A stretch of DNA of 64,000 nucleotides. It comes from Paenibacillus pabuli (GTDB taxonomy: Bacteria > Bacillota > Bacilli > Paenibacillales > Paenibacillaceae). Each line of letters starts with the position of its first letter. Position 1 is the stretch's first letter. This document shows positions 26,925 to 35,742 of this stretch, piece after piece. A model generated the notes under the pieces. The model had not been told where the DNA came from, did no database searches, and saw only the letters and a list, made by a program, of their open reading frames with translations. The stretch spans positions 6,138,001 to 6,202,000 of the forward strand of contig NZ_CP073714.1 in the NCBI RefSeq assembly GCF_023101145.1, read 5' to 3'. A program made the translations under genes and the position numbers.

Positions 26925-27812
26925 TTAGCCTTTGATTGAACCTAACATGACACCTTTGGCAAAATGCTTCTGCAAAAACGGATACACCAGCAAAATCGGA
27001 ATGGTGCCGACGACAATAACCGCCATCTTAATGGACTGCTCCGGTGGCTGCACAAAATTGGGGTCCATGTTCGCCATATCTCCGACACTGGCCTGCGAGA
27101 GCAAAACGATCTGTCTGAGCATGACTTGCAAAGGCCATTTGTCACTGTCCGAAATGTACAGGAGTGCGGAGAAAAAGTTGTTCCAGTGCCCTACGGCGTA
27201 GAATAACGCAAATGTGGCAATTACCGGTTTGGATAATGGCAGAACAATGCGCCACAGTACCCCCAGATCCGAACAGCCGTCGATGCGGGCCGCTTCCTCC
27301 AGCCCTGGCGGCATCTGCTGAAAAAAGTTTTTGACAACAATTAAGTTAAAAGCGCTAATCGCGCCAGGAAGCATGAGGGCCCAATAGGAATCCAGAAGTC
27401 CAAGTCCACGAATGACGAGATAGGTCGGGATCATCCCTCCACCGAACAGCATGGAGAAAATCACCATGTTCATCATGACATTCCGTCCCCAGAAATCACT
27501 CCGGGAGAGCGGGTAAGCCATCGTCAGCGTGAAGAAGAGATTGACCAATGTCCCTGCAACCGTAACAAATATGGAAACCCCTATGCTGCGGAAGATGGTG
27601 GACGAAGAAAAAATATACTCATACGCACTGAACGAAAACACCTTCGGAATAAGGAAAAAACTGCGTTCGGTAATCTCGGCTTCGGTCGCAAATGAATTTC
27701 CTATAATATACAGGAAAGGAAGGACGGTTAATATGCCCAGAATCCCCAGCATGACGTAATTGAAGATATCAAATACCTTGCCGGCAGGGCTGTTGTATAG
27801 ACGGCTGTTCAT
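26925..27812 (-). CDS. Sugar ABC transporter permease (LplC/YtcP type)
   Basis: A 295-aa inner-membrane permease with six predicted helices. The EAA loop that contacts the ATPase reads EEAARIDGCSDLGVLWRIVLPLSKP. It has the short N-terminus of the second-permease type. ATG 27812 follows GGAGGAG. It lies 18 bp before the binding-protein gene and 59 bp after the other permease, with which it should form the channel. Confidence 0.9.
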   Translation of the reverse strand: MNSRLYNSPAGKVFDIFNYVMLGILGILTVLPFLYIIGNSFATEAEITERSFFLIPKVFSFSAYEYIFSSSTIFRSIGVSIFVTVAGTLVNLFFTLTMAYPLSRSDFWGRNVMMNMVIFSMLFGGGMIPTYLVIRGLGLLDSYWALMLPGAISAFNLIVVKNFFQQMPPGLEEAARIDGCSDLGVLWRIVLPLSKPVIATFALFYAVGHWNNFFSALLYISDSDKWPLQVMLRQIVLLSQASVGDMANMDPNFVQPPEQSIKMAVIVVGTIPILLVYPFLQKHFAKGVMLGSIKG

Positions 27813-27871
27813 GGGCGCTCCTCCTTATGAAATGGTGAATGGTGAAAACAGCTGTCCCGCTTGATGCCAGA

Positions 27872-28855
27872 TTAATAAATACCGGGATGCCCGAATTTCT
27901 TGGCCAGTTTGTTGCTGCCCAGCACCAGAATGATTCCGACCACAGACTTAAATAGCCCAACCGCTGTACTGTAACTGAATGCACCTTGCGTGATCCCGAC
28001 GGTGTACACATACGTATCAAATACGTCTGCCACATCACGATTCAACGAGTTGGTCATCAGATAAATCTGTTCGAATCCGGTATCAAGGAAATTTCCCAAC
28101 CGGAGAATAAGCAAAATGACAATGGTTGTGCGAATGGCCGGGAGCGTGATATGCCACATACGTCGTAATCGACCTGCACCATCCACAATCGAAGCTTCAT
28201 ACTGCTCTGTATCCACACCTGCCAGTGCCGCCAGGAAGATGATCGTTCCCCAGCCCATCTCCTTCCACATCATCTGAACAATAATGAGTGGACGGAATGA
28301 CCCCGGACTCGCCAATACATCGATCGGTTTGCCAGTGATCCAGGAGATCAGGTCGTATAAAACCCCACCTTGCGGAGTCAGGAATACATAAGTAATACTT
28401 GCGATTATGACCATGGATACAAAGTGAGGTACGTAAACCAGTGTCTGAATGGTTCTTTTGAAAAAAGCGACCCGGATTTCATTGAGTAATAAAGCGATAA
28501 TAATCGGTGCCGGAAAAAAGAATATCAGATCATACAGGGCAAGAACGAGCGTATTCCTCAGCAATCGGAAGAAGTCCGGGTTAGAGAAGAAATTCGTAAA
28601 GTTCTCCATGCCCACCCATTGACTGTCGCGAATGCCCAGAAAAGGCTGATAGTCCTGGAAGGCAATAACGATCCCCCACATGGGCAAGTATTTAAAAATG
28701 ACAAAGTACAAAAATCCGGGAAGCACAAGCACGTACAGCCATTTATTTCGTTTAATCTGCCTCTTCCAGTTGGACTCCCGCTTCATTGGCATTGCGGCCA
28801 TTTCCACTGGAGCTGCTGCGGCGCCATTACCATTCCAGTCCGTCTTCCCGTTCAT
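27872..28855 (-). CDS. Sugar ABC transporter permease (LplB/YteP type)
   Basis: A 327-aa permease, first gene of the transporter unit. It has six predicted helices, the first starting at KWLYVLVLPGFLYFVIF, and an EAA-type loop ASIVDGAGRLRRMWHITLPAI. I start it at ATG 28855, five bases after AAAGGGGAG; ATG 28858 is nearly as good, and a TTG at 28933 would place the cre site inside the gene. Regulation by CcpA is expected from the cre site 21 bp upstream. Confidence 0.88.
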   Translation of the reverse strand: MNGKTDWNGNGAAAAPVEMAAMPMKRESNWKRQIKRNKWLYVLVLPGFLYFVIFKYLPMWGIVIAFQDYQPFLGIRDSQWVGMENFTNFFSNPDFFRLLRNTLVLALYDLIFFFPAPIIIALLLNEIRVAFFKRTIQTLVYVPHFVSMVIIASITYVFLTPQGGVLYDLISWITGKPIDVLASPGSFRPLIIVQMMWKEMGWGTIIFLAALAGVDTEQYEASIVDGAGRLRRMWHITLPAIRTTIVILLILRLGNFLDTGFEQIYLMTNSLNRDVADVFDTYVYTVGITQGAFSYSTAVGLFKSVVGIILVLGSNKLAKKFGHPGIY

Positions 28856-28875
28856 CATGTCTCCCCTTTCCATTT

Positions 28876-28889
28876 TGTAAGCGTTATCA
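28876..28889 (-). promoter_or_regulatory. cre site (CcpA operator) before the sugar transporter
   Basis: TGTAAGCGTTATCA matches the cre consensus TGWAANCGNTNWCA at every position. It sits 21 bp upstream of the permease start, where bound CcpA-HPr(Ser-P) should block transcription when preferred sugars are present. Confidence 0.85.
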
Positions 28890-29086
28890 AATTGCCTGTT
28901 ATTCAGACTATACAGCTGCCCTATTTCCGGCAACCTTCATTTTTTGCATGGTTGCGCAAAGCAGTCCGAAAGCCCGCTATAACGCCACTTCCACTCCGAT
29001 TTGAATATATTTTGTCCGAGGTAATTGCACATTTTTGCAGTATTATCCTTCTTTGTTTCCGAGATTTTACCTTCTGAAACATGGAA

Positions 29087-29117
29087 AACCGGAGTCCCTT
29101 GAAGCGGGAATCCGGTT
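29087..29117 (-). terminator. Hairpin after the AraC-type regulator gene
   Basis: AACCGGA/TCCGGTT stem with inner TCCC/GGGA pairing. The T tract is short (TTTT), so read-through into the transporter is possible. Confidence 0.5.
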
Positions 29118-29150
29118 AGCAATTAAGCCTGAAGAACAGATTTATTTGGT

Positions 29151-31553
29151 TTATTTGCCTTGCCATTGATCACGGTACTGGCTCGGCGTCAAGCCTTCCT
29201 GTTTCTTGAAAATCCGATTAAAGTAACTGTGCTGGTATCCAACAGCACCTGCGATATCATTGATTTTCATCGTGGTCTCACGCAGCAATTGCTTCGCCGC
29301 ATCCATTCGTACCCGTGTTAAATAATCAATGAAATTCATTCCGGATACTTGTTTGAATGCTTTGCTTAATGCATAAGGTGTCATCTGCTCCGCATCTGCA
29401 CAGCCTTCCAGGGAAATTTCATTTTTATAATTCTCATCCATAAACAACATCGTCCGTTCCACGACCTGCTTCAGTGGCTCTTGGGCTCGCATCTCGATCT
29501 TCTGCACATATGGCAGCAATACTTCTCCAATCATCCATTTCTTCATTTGTGCAGGTTCACGAATCGCGGACAAGCGCTCATACATGTTGCAGCCACCAAA
29601 CAGCTTGTATGGCGTTACTCCAGTTTGCAGCATCATATGCTGAATACTGCCCAGCAATTGAAGCATCATCTGCTGCACCTGGAATTCGCTGCTCCCTGCC
29701 CGGGTAACCTCGGTCATGAATTGCTCCAGAACTCGCTCAGCCTCATCCTGCTTCCCAATTCTGATTGCCTGAAGGATCTCACGTTCCAGCCCCAGTGGAT
29801 ACGAGGCTTCTTCCGTTCTGCGGAAACATTGCTCATCCTCCAGATCGAGAATCTGGCTTCCGTCTTCCACGCTGCGATAAGCAACTGCCTGCTCCATCTC
29901 CACGAATAATCCCGGCAATTCCTGCGGAGAAGCGGCAGGGCGGCTTACCATCACCGTCACATTCATTTTCAGAGTCTGACCAATGACCTCCACCAGCTCC
30001 TGTCCCCATAACAACGCTTGCAACTTTACAGGTTCGTCTTCCGGAGCAATCACCAGCATGGCTGAAGACAGGTCGTGAAAGTTCATTACACTAATTTGAC
30101 TGAAATAACTTTTGGCAACTTCTTCAATGATATTAACTGCTGCAAAGGTAACCAGCCCCGTATCCTGGCTCCCAAATCGACCCTGTAACTGGGCATAGCC
30201 CGTAAAATACATCTGGAGCAACAAAAACTGCTGGCCATCCACCTCAAATCCAAGATTCCTCATCCGCTGCTGAAGGTCCTGCTCGTTATAGGCATACAGA
30301 TGCCCCTGCACCAGCTGTAATACAAAACTGTCCCGCAAATGGGGAAGCTGCTCCTGTAATTGCCGATGGGCGGTCAAACTCTGCGAAGTCAATTCATTCC
30401 ACTGCTGCTCCAGCAGCTGGAATTCATCCAGCCTGGTGTCTGTTGTCGTTTCATTCCTGCCCGGCGTCAATAAGTGGAGCATCCTTGCCACAGGGGAGTA
30501 TATCCTCCGTGAAGCAAACCAGGATAACACCAGCCCCAAGAGAAGACTGCCTGCGCTCGCAATGACGATGATTTTGGATACGAGCTTCACCGGCGAGGTC
30601 ACCGATGTCAGCGGAGCTGCGGAGACATAGGTCCAGTCCGAATCAATCCGACTCAGCGTTCCATAGGACACGGAATAAGTCTCGTCCTCATATTTGAACA
30701 GGAATGAATGGTTGTCTGCATGCAGGGCTACTTCTTCTTTTAAACGCTGCTCAAAAGTAAGGTCTGCCTTCCCTGCTGCCGGATTACCGGTAACCAGTGT
30801 ATTACCCTGCTGGTCCATGAGGAACGTTGAGCCTTCATCATAAGGGGTAAGCGTTTTCAATAAACTGGCGACTTTCTCATTATCCAGTGTAATGATCAGT
30901 GCACCAAATGGATTAACACTCTCCCCCGGAATCTTATGTACAAGAACCAGTGCGTTGCCCGGATCGGTATGCAATAAGGCATTCTGCGCGGGAAGTGATT
31001 TACCGCTGCTCTGGCTCGCAATCCAGTCTGTCCAATACACATGGTTGCCCATTGTCAGATAGCGATCATAGGCCTGTATTTTTGCATCATCCTTCAACTC
31101 GTTATAATCCCGGTTAAACAAAATCGGTTTCGGTTCCTGCAAATAAAGCTGCGCAGATTTGATCAGCGGATGGGAGCCTTGCAGCACGTAAAGTGTGGTG
31201 ACAACCTCCTGTGTCTCATTGAAATAATATACAAAATCCAGCGTTCGCAGCGCATTGCCAAACCTGGGTTCAAAAGCCCAATGCGACAAGGTCATCTCCA
31301 GATAAGCCAGCTGATCGTCCACGTTACGTGCCCGGTTCTCAATCTGGCTTTGGTGCATCTGATTAAATTCATTTTCCATCCGGCCAACGACCAACTGGTA
31401 CATCACAACACCTGTAATCAGTCCGGGAATGCTGGCAATAAGCAGAATAAGCATCAGACTATTTCGGTAAAAACGCCCTTTATGTCGTCCTTTGGTTAAG
31501 CCTGGCCAACGCATGAACCTGCTGGATGGTCTTACCTTCCTAACTGGTTCCAT
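29151..31553 (-). CDS. Membrane-bound AraC-family regulator (YesS/YtdP type)
   Basis: An 800-aa sensor-regulator. A membrane helix lies at about residues 32-52 (NSLMLILLIASIPGLITG), a long extracytoplasmic Cache-like sensor follows, a second helix is at about 335-357 (IIVIASAGSLLLGLVLSW), and the last 100 residues form two helix-turn-helix motifs of the AraC type (YALSKAFKQVSGMNF; INDIAGAVGYQHSYFNRIFKKQEG). Members of this group sense a sugar outside the cell and switch on the neighbouring transporter, here directly downstream on the same strand. The weak ribosome site AGGTGA precedes ATG 31553. Confidence 0.9.
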   Translation of the reverse strand: MEPVRKVRPSSRFMRWPGLTKGRHKGRFYRNSLMLILLIASIPGLITGVVMYQLVVGRMENEFNQMHQSQIENRARNVDDQLAYLEMTLSHWAFEPRFGNALRTLDFVYYFNETQEVVTTLYVLQGSHPLIKSAQLYLQEPKPILFNRDYNELKDDAKIQAYDRYLTMGNHVYWTDWIASQSSGKSLPAQNALLHTDPGNALVLVHKIPGESVNPFGALIITLDNEKVASLLKTLTPYDEGSTFLMDQQGNTLVTGNPAAGKADLTFEQRLKEEVALHADNHSFLFKYEDETYSVSYGTLSRIDSDWTYVSAAPLTSVTSPVKLVSKIIVIASAGSLLLGLVLSWFASRRIYSPVARMLHLLTPGRNETTTDTRLDEFQLLEQQWNELTSQSLTAHRQLQEQLPHLRDSFVLQLVQGHLYAYNEQDLQQRMRNLGFEVDGQQFLLLQMYFTGYAQLQGRFGSQDTGLVTFAAVNIIEEVAKSYFSQISVMNFHDLSSAMLVIAPEDEPVKLQALLWGQELVEVIGQTLKMNVTVMVSRPAASPQELPGLFVEMEQAVAYRSVEDGSQILDLEDEQCFRRTEEASYPLGLEREILQAIRIGKQDEAERVLEQFMTEVTRAGSSEFQVQQMMLQLLGSIQHMMLQTGVTPYKLFGGCNMYERLSAIREPAQMKKWMIGEVLLPYVQKIEMRAQEPLKQVVERTMLFMDENYKNEISLEGCADAEQMTPYALSKAFKQVSGMNFIDYLTRVRMDAAKQLLRETTMKINDIAGAVGYQHSYFNRIFKKQEGLTPSQYRDQWQGK

Positions 31554-31783
31554 CAGCGCTCACCTGCCTGCTTGCGTATGCTCTGACTGTCATGGGAACT
31601 CCCTCAACTCCCCTGTGGAATGGTTTACATGAGAATATATGGATGAAATCCGTTTCTTGTATTATACGCATAATTTCCAGGGGAATGAAACGGTACGCAG
31701 CAGATCATTTTTTAACCAATGTTTTATTAACGCATCAAAATGGATTACAATAGGGTAAAGCAAAACATGAAGGAGGCCTTTTA

Positions 31784-33139
31784 ATGAAGGAACAGACTTA
31801 TTTTCAAGAAAATAGAGAGAAACACCTGGCAGAATTGAATGAATGGTTATCCATTCCAAGTATTTCAGCCATTTCAGCGCATAAAGAGGATATTAACCGT
31901 GCCGCACAATGGGCTGCAGATGCACTCACTCGTGCAGGTATGGAAAATGTAGAGATTATTCCAACAGCGGGACATCCGATTGTCTATGCAGATCACCTGC
32001 ATGCGCCCGGCAAACCAACCGCACTGATCTATGGACACTATGATGTGCAGCCTGTCGATCCGCTTAACCTGTGGGAAACACCTCCATTCGAACCTACCGT
32101 TCGGGACGGCAAATTGTTTGCACGTGGTGCTACGGATGACAAAGGTCAAATCTTCTTACATATTAAGGCGGTTGAAGCTCTGCTTGCCGAAAACAAGGAA
32201 CTTCCCGTAAATGTGAAATTCTGCATCGAAGGTGAAGAGGAAATCTCCAGCCCGAACCTGCCAATCTACCTGAACGACAATACAGACAAGCTGCGTGCCG
32301 ACATGGTACTCATCTCGGATACGTCCCTGCTTGAAAAAGGAAAACCGGCGATCTCCACAGGTCTGCGTGGTCTTTGCTCGCTTGAAGTTGATCTGAACAC
32401 AGCCAACACGGACCTGCATTCCGGTTCATTTGGAGGCGGTGTACCGAACGCACTGCACGCACTCGTATCTCTGCTCGCTTCTTTGCATGATGAACAAGGC
32501 CGCGTGAGCGTCGACGGTTTCTATGATGGCGTTCTGCCGCTTTCTCCTGAGATGAGAGAAGAGTTTGTTAAGCAGGGCTTCAATGAAGAACAGCTTCGTC
32601 AAGACCTCGGGCTGGAGCAATTGTACGGGGAAGAAGGTTACTCGTTCGTGGAACGTGTAGGTGCACGTCCAACGCTGGAGCTGAATGGCGTATGGGGTGG
32701 ATTCCAAGGTGAAGGAACCAAAACCGTTATTCCAAAGGAAGCTCATGCCAAAATTACATGCCGCCTCGTTGCGGACCAAGATCCTCAGCATGTATTGGAC
32801 CGTATCGAAGCACATCTGCGCGCTCACGTTCAACCAGGCGCAACGCTGCATATAAAACAGATTGAGAAAGCCTTTGCTTTCAATACAGATCCTTCCAATC
32901 CATTCCTGCAAAAGGCAGCCGATGCTTATGAGCAAGTGTACGGCGTTCGTGCCCTGTTTACAAAAGACGGCGGCTCCATTCCGATCGTGGAGAAACTTTC
33001 ACGTGTGCTTGGTATCCCGGCTGTTATGATGGGCTTCGGTTTGCCAGACGAGAATCTGCATGCACCGAATGAGCATTTCAACCTGGAGAACTTTGATAAA
33101 GGGTTGTTGACGATTGTTCAGTTTATGAAGAGTTTGTAA
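31784..33139 (+). CDS. M20-family dipeptidase
   Basis: A 451-aa zinc peptidase of the M20 clan that cleaves dipeptides in the cytosol. Metal and catalytic landmarks are YGHYDVQP (His ligand and Asp), ARGATDDKG (bridging Asp), EGEEEIS (general-base Glu plus Glu ligand), and DLHSGSFGG; the ending MGFGLPDENLHAPNEHF holds the last His ligand. The lid domain insertion around residues 190-330 is normal for the family, as is the length. ATG 31784 follows GAAGGAGG. It is monocistronic and diverges from the AraC-type regulator. Confidence 0.92.
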   Translation: MKEQTYFQENREKHLAELNEWLSIPSISAISAHKEDINRAAQWAADALTRAGMENVEIIPTAGHPIVYADHLHAPGKPTALIYGHYDVQPVDPLNLWETPPFEPTVRDGKLFARGATDDKGQIFLHIKAVEALLAENKELPVNVKFCIEGEEEISSPNLPIYLNDNTDKLRADMVLISDTSLLEKGKPAISTGLRGLCSLEVDLNTANTDLHSGSFGGGVPNALHALVSLLASLHDEQGRVSVDGFYDGVLPLSPEMREEFVKQGFNEEQLRQDLGLEQLYGEEGYSFVERVGARPTLELNGVWGGFQGEGTKTVIPKEAHAKITCRLVADQDPQHVLDRIEAHLRAHVQPGATLHIKQIEKAFAFNTDPSNPFLQKAADAYEQVYGVRALFTKDGGSIPIVEKLSRVLGIPAVMMGFGLPDENLHAPNEHFNLENFDKGLLTIVQFMKSL

Positions 33140-33155
33140 AATTGAATCCTCACTC

Positions 33156-33306
33156 TTACACGAGGTCACTCCGCAGGGAGAACAAGCTTCCGATCGCTGT
33201 TATCCCCGGATTTCCTTGATTCCCTTTAATAAAGGGTGAAATACCGGTGATAAAGGCGAACGCTGCGCTTCTCCAGCTTTCTTCTCCCCACTTCGTTAAC
33301 GTGTAA
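33156..33306. repeat. Long imperfect inverted repeat (MITE-like or structured RNA)
   Basis: A gene-free stretch that folds on itself end to end. From the outside in, these arms pair in order: TTACACG/CGTGTAA, GGGAGAA/TTCTCCC, AAGCT/AGCTT, TCGC/GCGA, TTATC/GATAA, CCGG/CCGG, ATTTC/GAAAT and CCCTTT/AAAGGG around a three-base loop. Nested pairing over 151 bp is unlikely by chance. It codes for nothing I can see. Confidence 0.65.
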
Positions 33307-33348
33307 ATTATGAATTCAATTTTATATAGTATTGGTATAATTAGATCT

Positions 33349-33385
33349 AATAAAAGCGACGACCCTAAGGGATGTCGCTTTTATT
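33349..33385. terminator. Strong hairpin, probable bidirectional terminator
   Basis: Twelve-base perfect arms AATAAAAGCGAC/GTCGCTTTTATT with an inner CCCT/AGGG pairing. The stretch 33386-33490 between this and the next hairpin shows no gene. Confidence 0.7.
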
Positions 33386-33490
33386 AATTCGATTTCGGCC
33401 CCTGCACTACTTTGCAGCTTTTCCATGAACTTATTTTAAGATTGAACCTACTTTACAAATGAAGGGTAATAGGTAGGCTAGGTAAATACA

Positions 33491-33524
33491 AAAAAACGAC
33501 GGCCCCAGAGGTCGTCGTTTTTTT
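33491..33524. terminator. Second strong hairpin, probable terminator
   Basis: AAAAACGACGgCC pairs with GGtCGTCGTTTTT, ending in a run of eight or more T on the plus strand. Confidence 0.75.
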
Positions 33525-33625
33525 TCGAGAAAAGTGAATCCTATGCGTTAGTGAGATTTAAGTTACATTTGTTACAATGGCTCGTTATTTACCTTTTAAC
33601 GAACCTAGCACGTGTCATCCTCCAC

Positions 33626-33997
33626 TTATGATCGGAAGGTTGTGAAATTTAACATATGCACAAGCTGCATCATATGTGTGATTTCCTGCTGGACTTTGGA
33701 AGTATCCGTGCCAGCCATCGCCTGATTAGCCCGCAGCGTTCTGCGGGTGTTCAGCATGCCGTCGATTAATTTCATCACTGTGTTGCGTCCACGATGATCC
33801 ACAATCATATACTTTTTGCGCGCATCCAGCTCTACCCACACGATATTGCTGAATGAGGTGAACAGGTGTCTGCGATAATGCTCCATATCGGTCTCATTAT
33901 AGTGCTCGCCATAAAAGGCATAATATCCGTGTACGTGCAGCTTTTCCGCCAGCTCTGTGATGAACGGGTCGAATTCGAGCATAGCGTTACGTTCCAT
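33626..33997 (-). CDS. Hypothetical protein, 123 aa
   Basis: Starts at ATG 33997 behind GGAGGCG. The product is soluble, with aromatic-rich strands near residues 23-35 (HGYYAFYGEHYNETD) and a helical C-terminal half (QQEITHMMQLVHMLNF). The segment ARKKYMIVDHRGRNTVMK reads like a small alpha/beta fold. I see no known catalytic motif, signal peptide or membrane helix and do not recognise a family. It stands alone between a gene-free stretch and the germination operon. Confidence 0.6.
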   Translation of the reverse strand: MERNAMLEFDPFITELAEKLHVHGYYAFYGEHYNETDMEHYRRHLFTSFSNIVWVELDARKKYMIVDHRGRNTVMKLIDGMLNTRRTLRANQAMAGTDTSKVQQEITHMMQLVHMLNFTTFRS

Positions 33998-34235
33998 GTT
34001 TCACGCCTCCGTAATGCGTGATCCGCAGATCCCGTCTTTTTTGAGATCTATTTTATCACATTACAGAGTTTCACGTATAAATACAGTGTTTATAATTTGA
34101 AATGATCTTAAGGGAGCGGCTTTCCGAAGATTAGAGATTTTCCGCTTATATGATGCCAAGATGGAAGAGAAGCCATTAATACTTCCATCATCAAAGAGTA
34201 GATTGGTTCGTTTCTCATACTCAACATATCCAAGC

Positions 34236-34275
34236 AAAAAAGGCCACATTACCCGGCAACGGAGTGTGGTTTTTC
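34236..34275 (-). terminator. Terminator of the ger operon
   Basis: Short CCACA/TGTGG stem, followed leftward by GCC and six T, directly after the last ger gene. Confidence 0.6.
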
Positions 34276-34280
34276 TTATG

Positions 34281-34499
34281 CTATTTCATCATCTGATCCA
34301 CACGTCCAAACAGAAACTTAACCACATCGCTTGGTCCTGGCAAGTTCGAATCGAAAAGCAGCACAATGCCAATTAACGCACTCACAGAAGTGAATCCTGC
34401 TGAAAGCCACTTGGCTCTCTTCTCCTTACTGTATTTCCATTCCACATAGATGATTGTTACAGCGAGCAACAGTATGCCCAGAACGGACGCCAGTTTCAT
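34281..34499 (-). CDS. Small membrane protein of the ger operon (D-subunit type)
   Basis: A 72-aa protein with two predicted helices: residues 1-19 (MKLASVLGILLLAVTIIYV) and about 36-50 (AGFTSVSALIGIVLLF), joined by a basic loop KYSKEKRAK. Its size, two-helix layout and place as the fourth gene after gerA, gerB and gerC fit the D-subunit genes that accompany some germinant receptors, for instance gerKD in B. subtilis, which tune germination. ATG 34499 follows GGAAGGAG; the longer reading to 34565 overlaps gerC and lacks a site. Confidence 0.7.
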   Translation of the reverse strand: MKLASVLGILLLAVTIIYVEWKYSKEKRAKWLSAGFTSVSALIGIVLLFDSNLPGPSDVVKFLFGRVDQMMK

Positions 34500-34548
34500 A
34501 AAATGTCTCCTTCCGTTGGCGTATTTACGTGCCTGAAAATTTGACCGT

Positions 34549-35724
34549 TCAATTCTCATCCTCATCAGGGATGCCCTGCGGTCCCGTAGATTTGCCGGTA
34601 CGTACCACCTTAGCCTTCACCTTTATCTTCACGTCCAATTCCGAATAGATCGTTTCCCAGTTTTTCTCTTGTTCTTTCCACTGCTTCGGGTAATATCTGC
34701 GAAATTCCACTGCAAATTTGTACAAATCGGTATGCATCTCCTGCTGGGACATGCGCAAAGCATCTTCAGCCATTTCGGAGAGTTTTTTGCACCATGCCTG
34801 TTCCAGTTTTTTCAGCACCGCAGGGTCGGTAAGGTTCTCATCTGTCGTGTTTAACACCACTTCACCCCGGGTCTGAATGTCAACTGCCATGCTCCAGCGT
34901 CCGCCCGAAATTTTCGGCTTATATTTCGTTTGAATGTCAAGAGGACGTATCGAAAAAGAACCCTTGGACTGCTCAAAATCTACAGGCATGATGATGTTGT
35001 TCAATTCTTTGGCGAGCAATAGTACACCAACCGTTAACGGTTCAGTAACGGTTCTGATGTAACGATCATTTTTGTAGAGACTAAGTCCCTTGATATAAGG
35101 CGTCGTTGTCAATTTATCCTGATTTCCTTCAGGTGGCAGAGTCAACATGCGCGACAGGATGACGGAAGCGCCGGGCCCTTCGATGGATTTGGCCAAGTCA
35201 AGGACCGTTGTACGTGTACCCAGTTTCATATTGGCCATTTCACGCAGAGATTCGGCTGAACTCCTCTCTAGCGGATCAAGCAAGGCAAGGATATCTTTCG
35301 CAGCTTCTGTGGTGGAAAATACATAGGCATGTTCCCTGATCTGCGGATAACGGAGGAAAAAATCAATATATTCACGTATTCCGTGTTTGCCCGCAGCTTC
35401 ACTAAGCACAATGACTTCACAATGTCCCCAGAACATATTTCGGGCAACTTTACGCTGTAGTCGGTTAAGCGATTCTGCAATGGTACGCCCTTCTGCTGTG
35501 CGAATTAATGTGACACCGCTCGGACTGCCGCCTCCACTTGAACTGTCTCCTCCACCGCCTTTGCGAGGAACGAAGATTTGTGCGGTCAGTTCAACTTTAT
35601 CGTCTTTATAATCCACGCCTGTTGCCAAAACGATGGCCAGATCATTAATCTCGGTACGGTCCCAGCACCCGCTTAACAGGACACAGCAGAGTGCAGTGAC
35701 CAAGATTCGCTGCCAGATTTGCAT
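34549..35724 (-). CDS. Ger(x)C-family spore germination lipoprotein
   Basis: C subunit of a germinant receptor, a lipoprotein on the outer face of the spore inner membrane. The signal peptide ends in LLSGC with Cys20, followed by WDRTEINDLAIVLATGVD, the hallmark of the family. A Ser/Gly-rich loop at about residues 58-68 (GGGGDSSSGGGSPSG) is longer than usual. The later domains (SIEGPGASVILSRML; YYPKQWKEQEKNWETIYSELDVKI) are also typical. At 391 aa it is complete. It lies 18 bp after gerB. Confidence 0.93.
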   Translation of the reverse strand: MQIWQRILVTALCCVLLSGCWDRTEINDLAIVLATGVDYKDDKVELTAQIFVPRKGGGGDSSSGGGSPSGVTLIRTAEGRTIAESLNRLQRKVARNMFWGHCEVIVLSEAAGKHGIREYIDFFLRYPQIREHAYVFSTTEAAKDILALLDPLERSSAESLREMANMKLGTRTTVLDLAKSIEGPGASVILSRMLTLPPEGNQDKLTTTPYIKGLSLYKNDRYIRTVTEPLTVGVLLLAKELNNIIMPVDFEQSKGSFSIRPLDIQTKYKPKISGGRWSMAVDIQTRGEVVLNTTDENLTDPAVLKKLEQAWCKKLSEMAEDALRMSQQEMHTDLYKFAVEFRRYYPKQWKEQEKNWETIYSELDVKIKVKAKVVRTGKSTGPQGIPDEDEN

Positions 35725-35742
35725 CAGCCTGCCTCCATCCGA

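Noticed and set aside
28855..28933. Longer permease reading from a TTG at 28933
   Set aside because: It would put the cre site inside the gene and lacks a ribosome site, unlike ATG 28855.
33349..33524. Two hairpins as a CRISPR array
   Set aside because: The hairpins differ in sequence and there are only two, with no spacers or cas genes.
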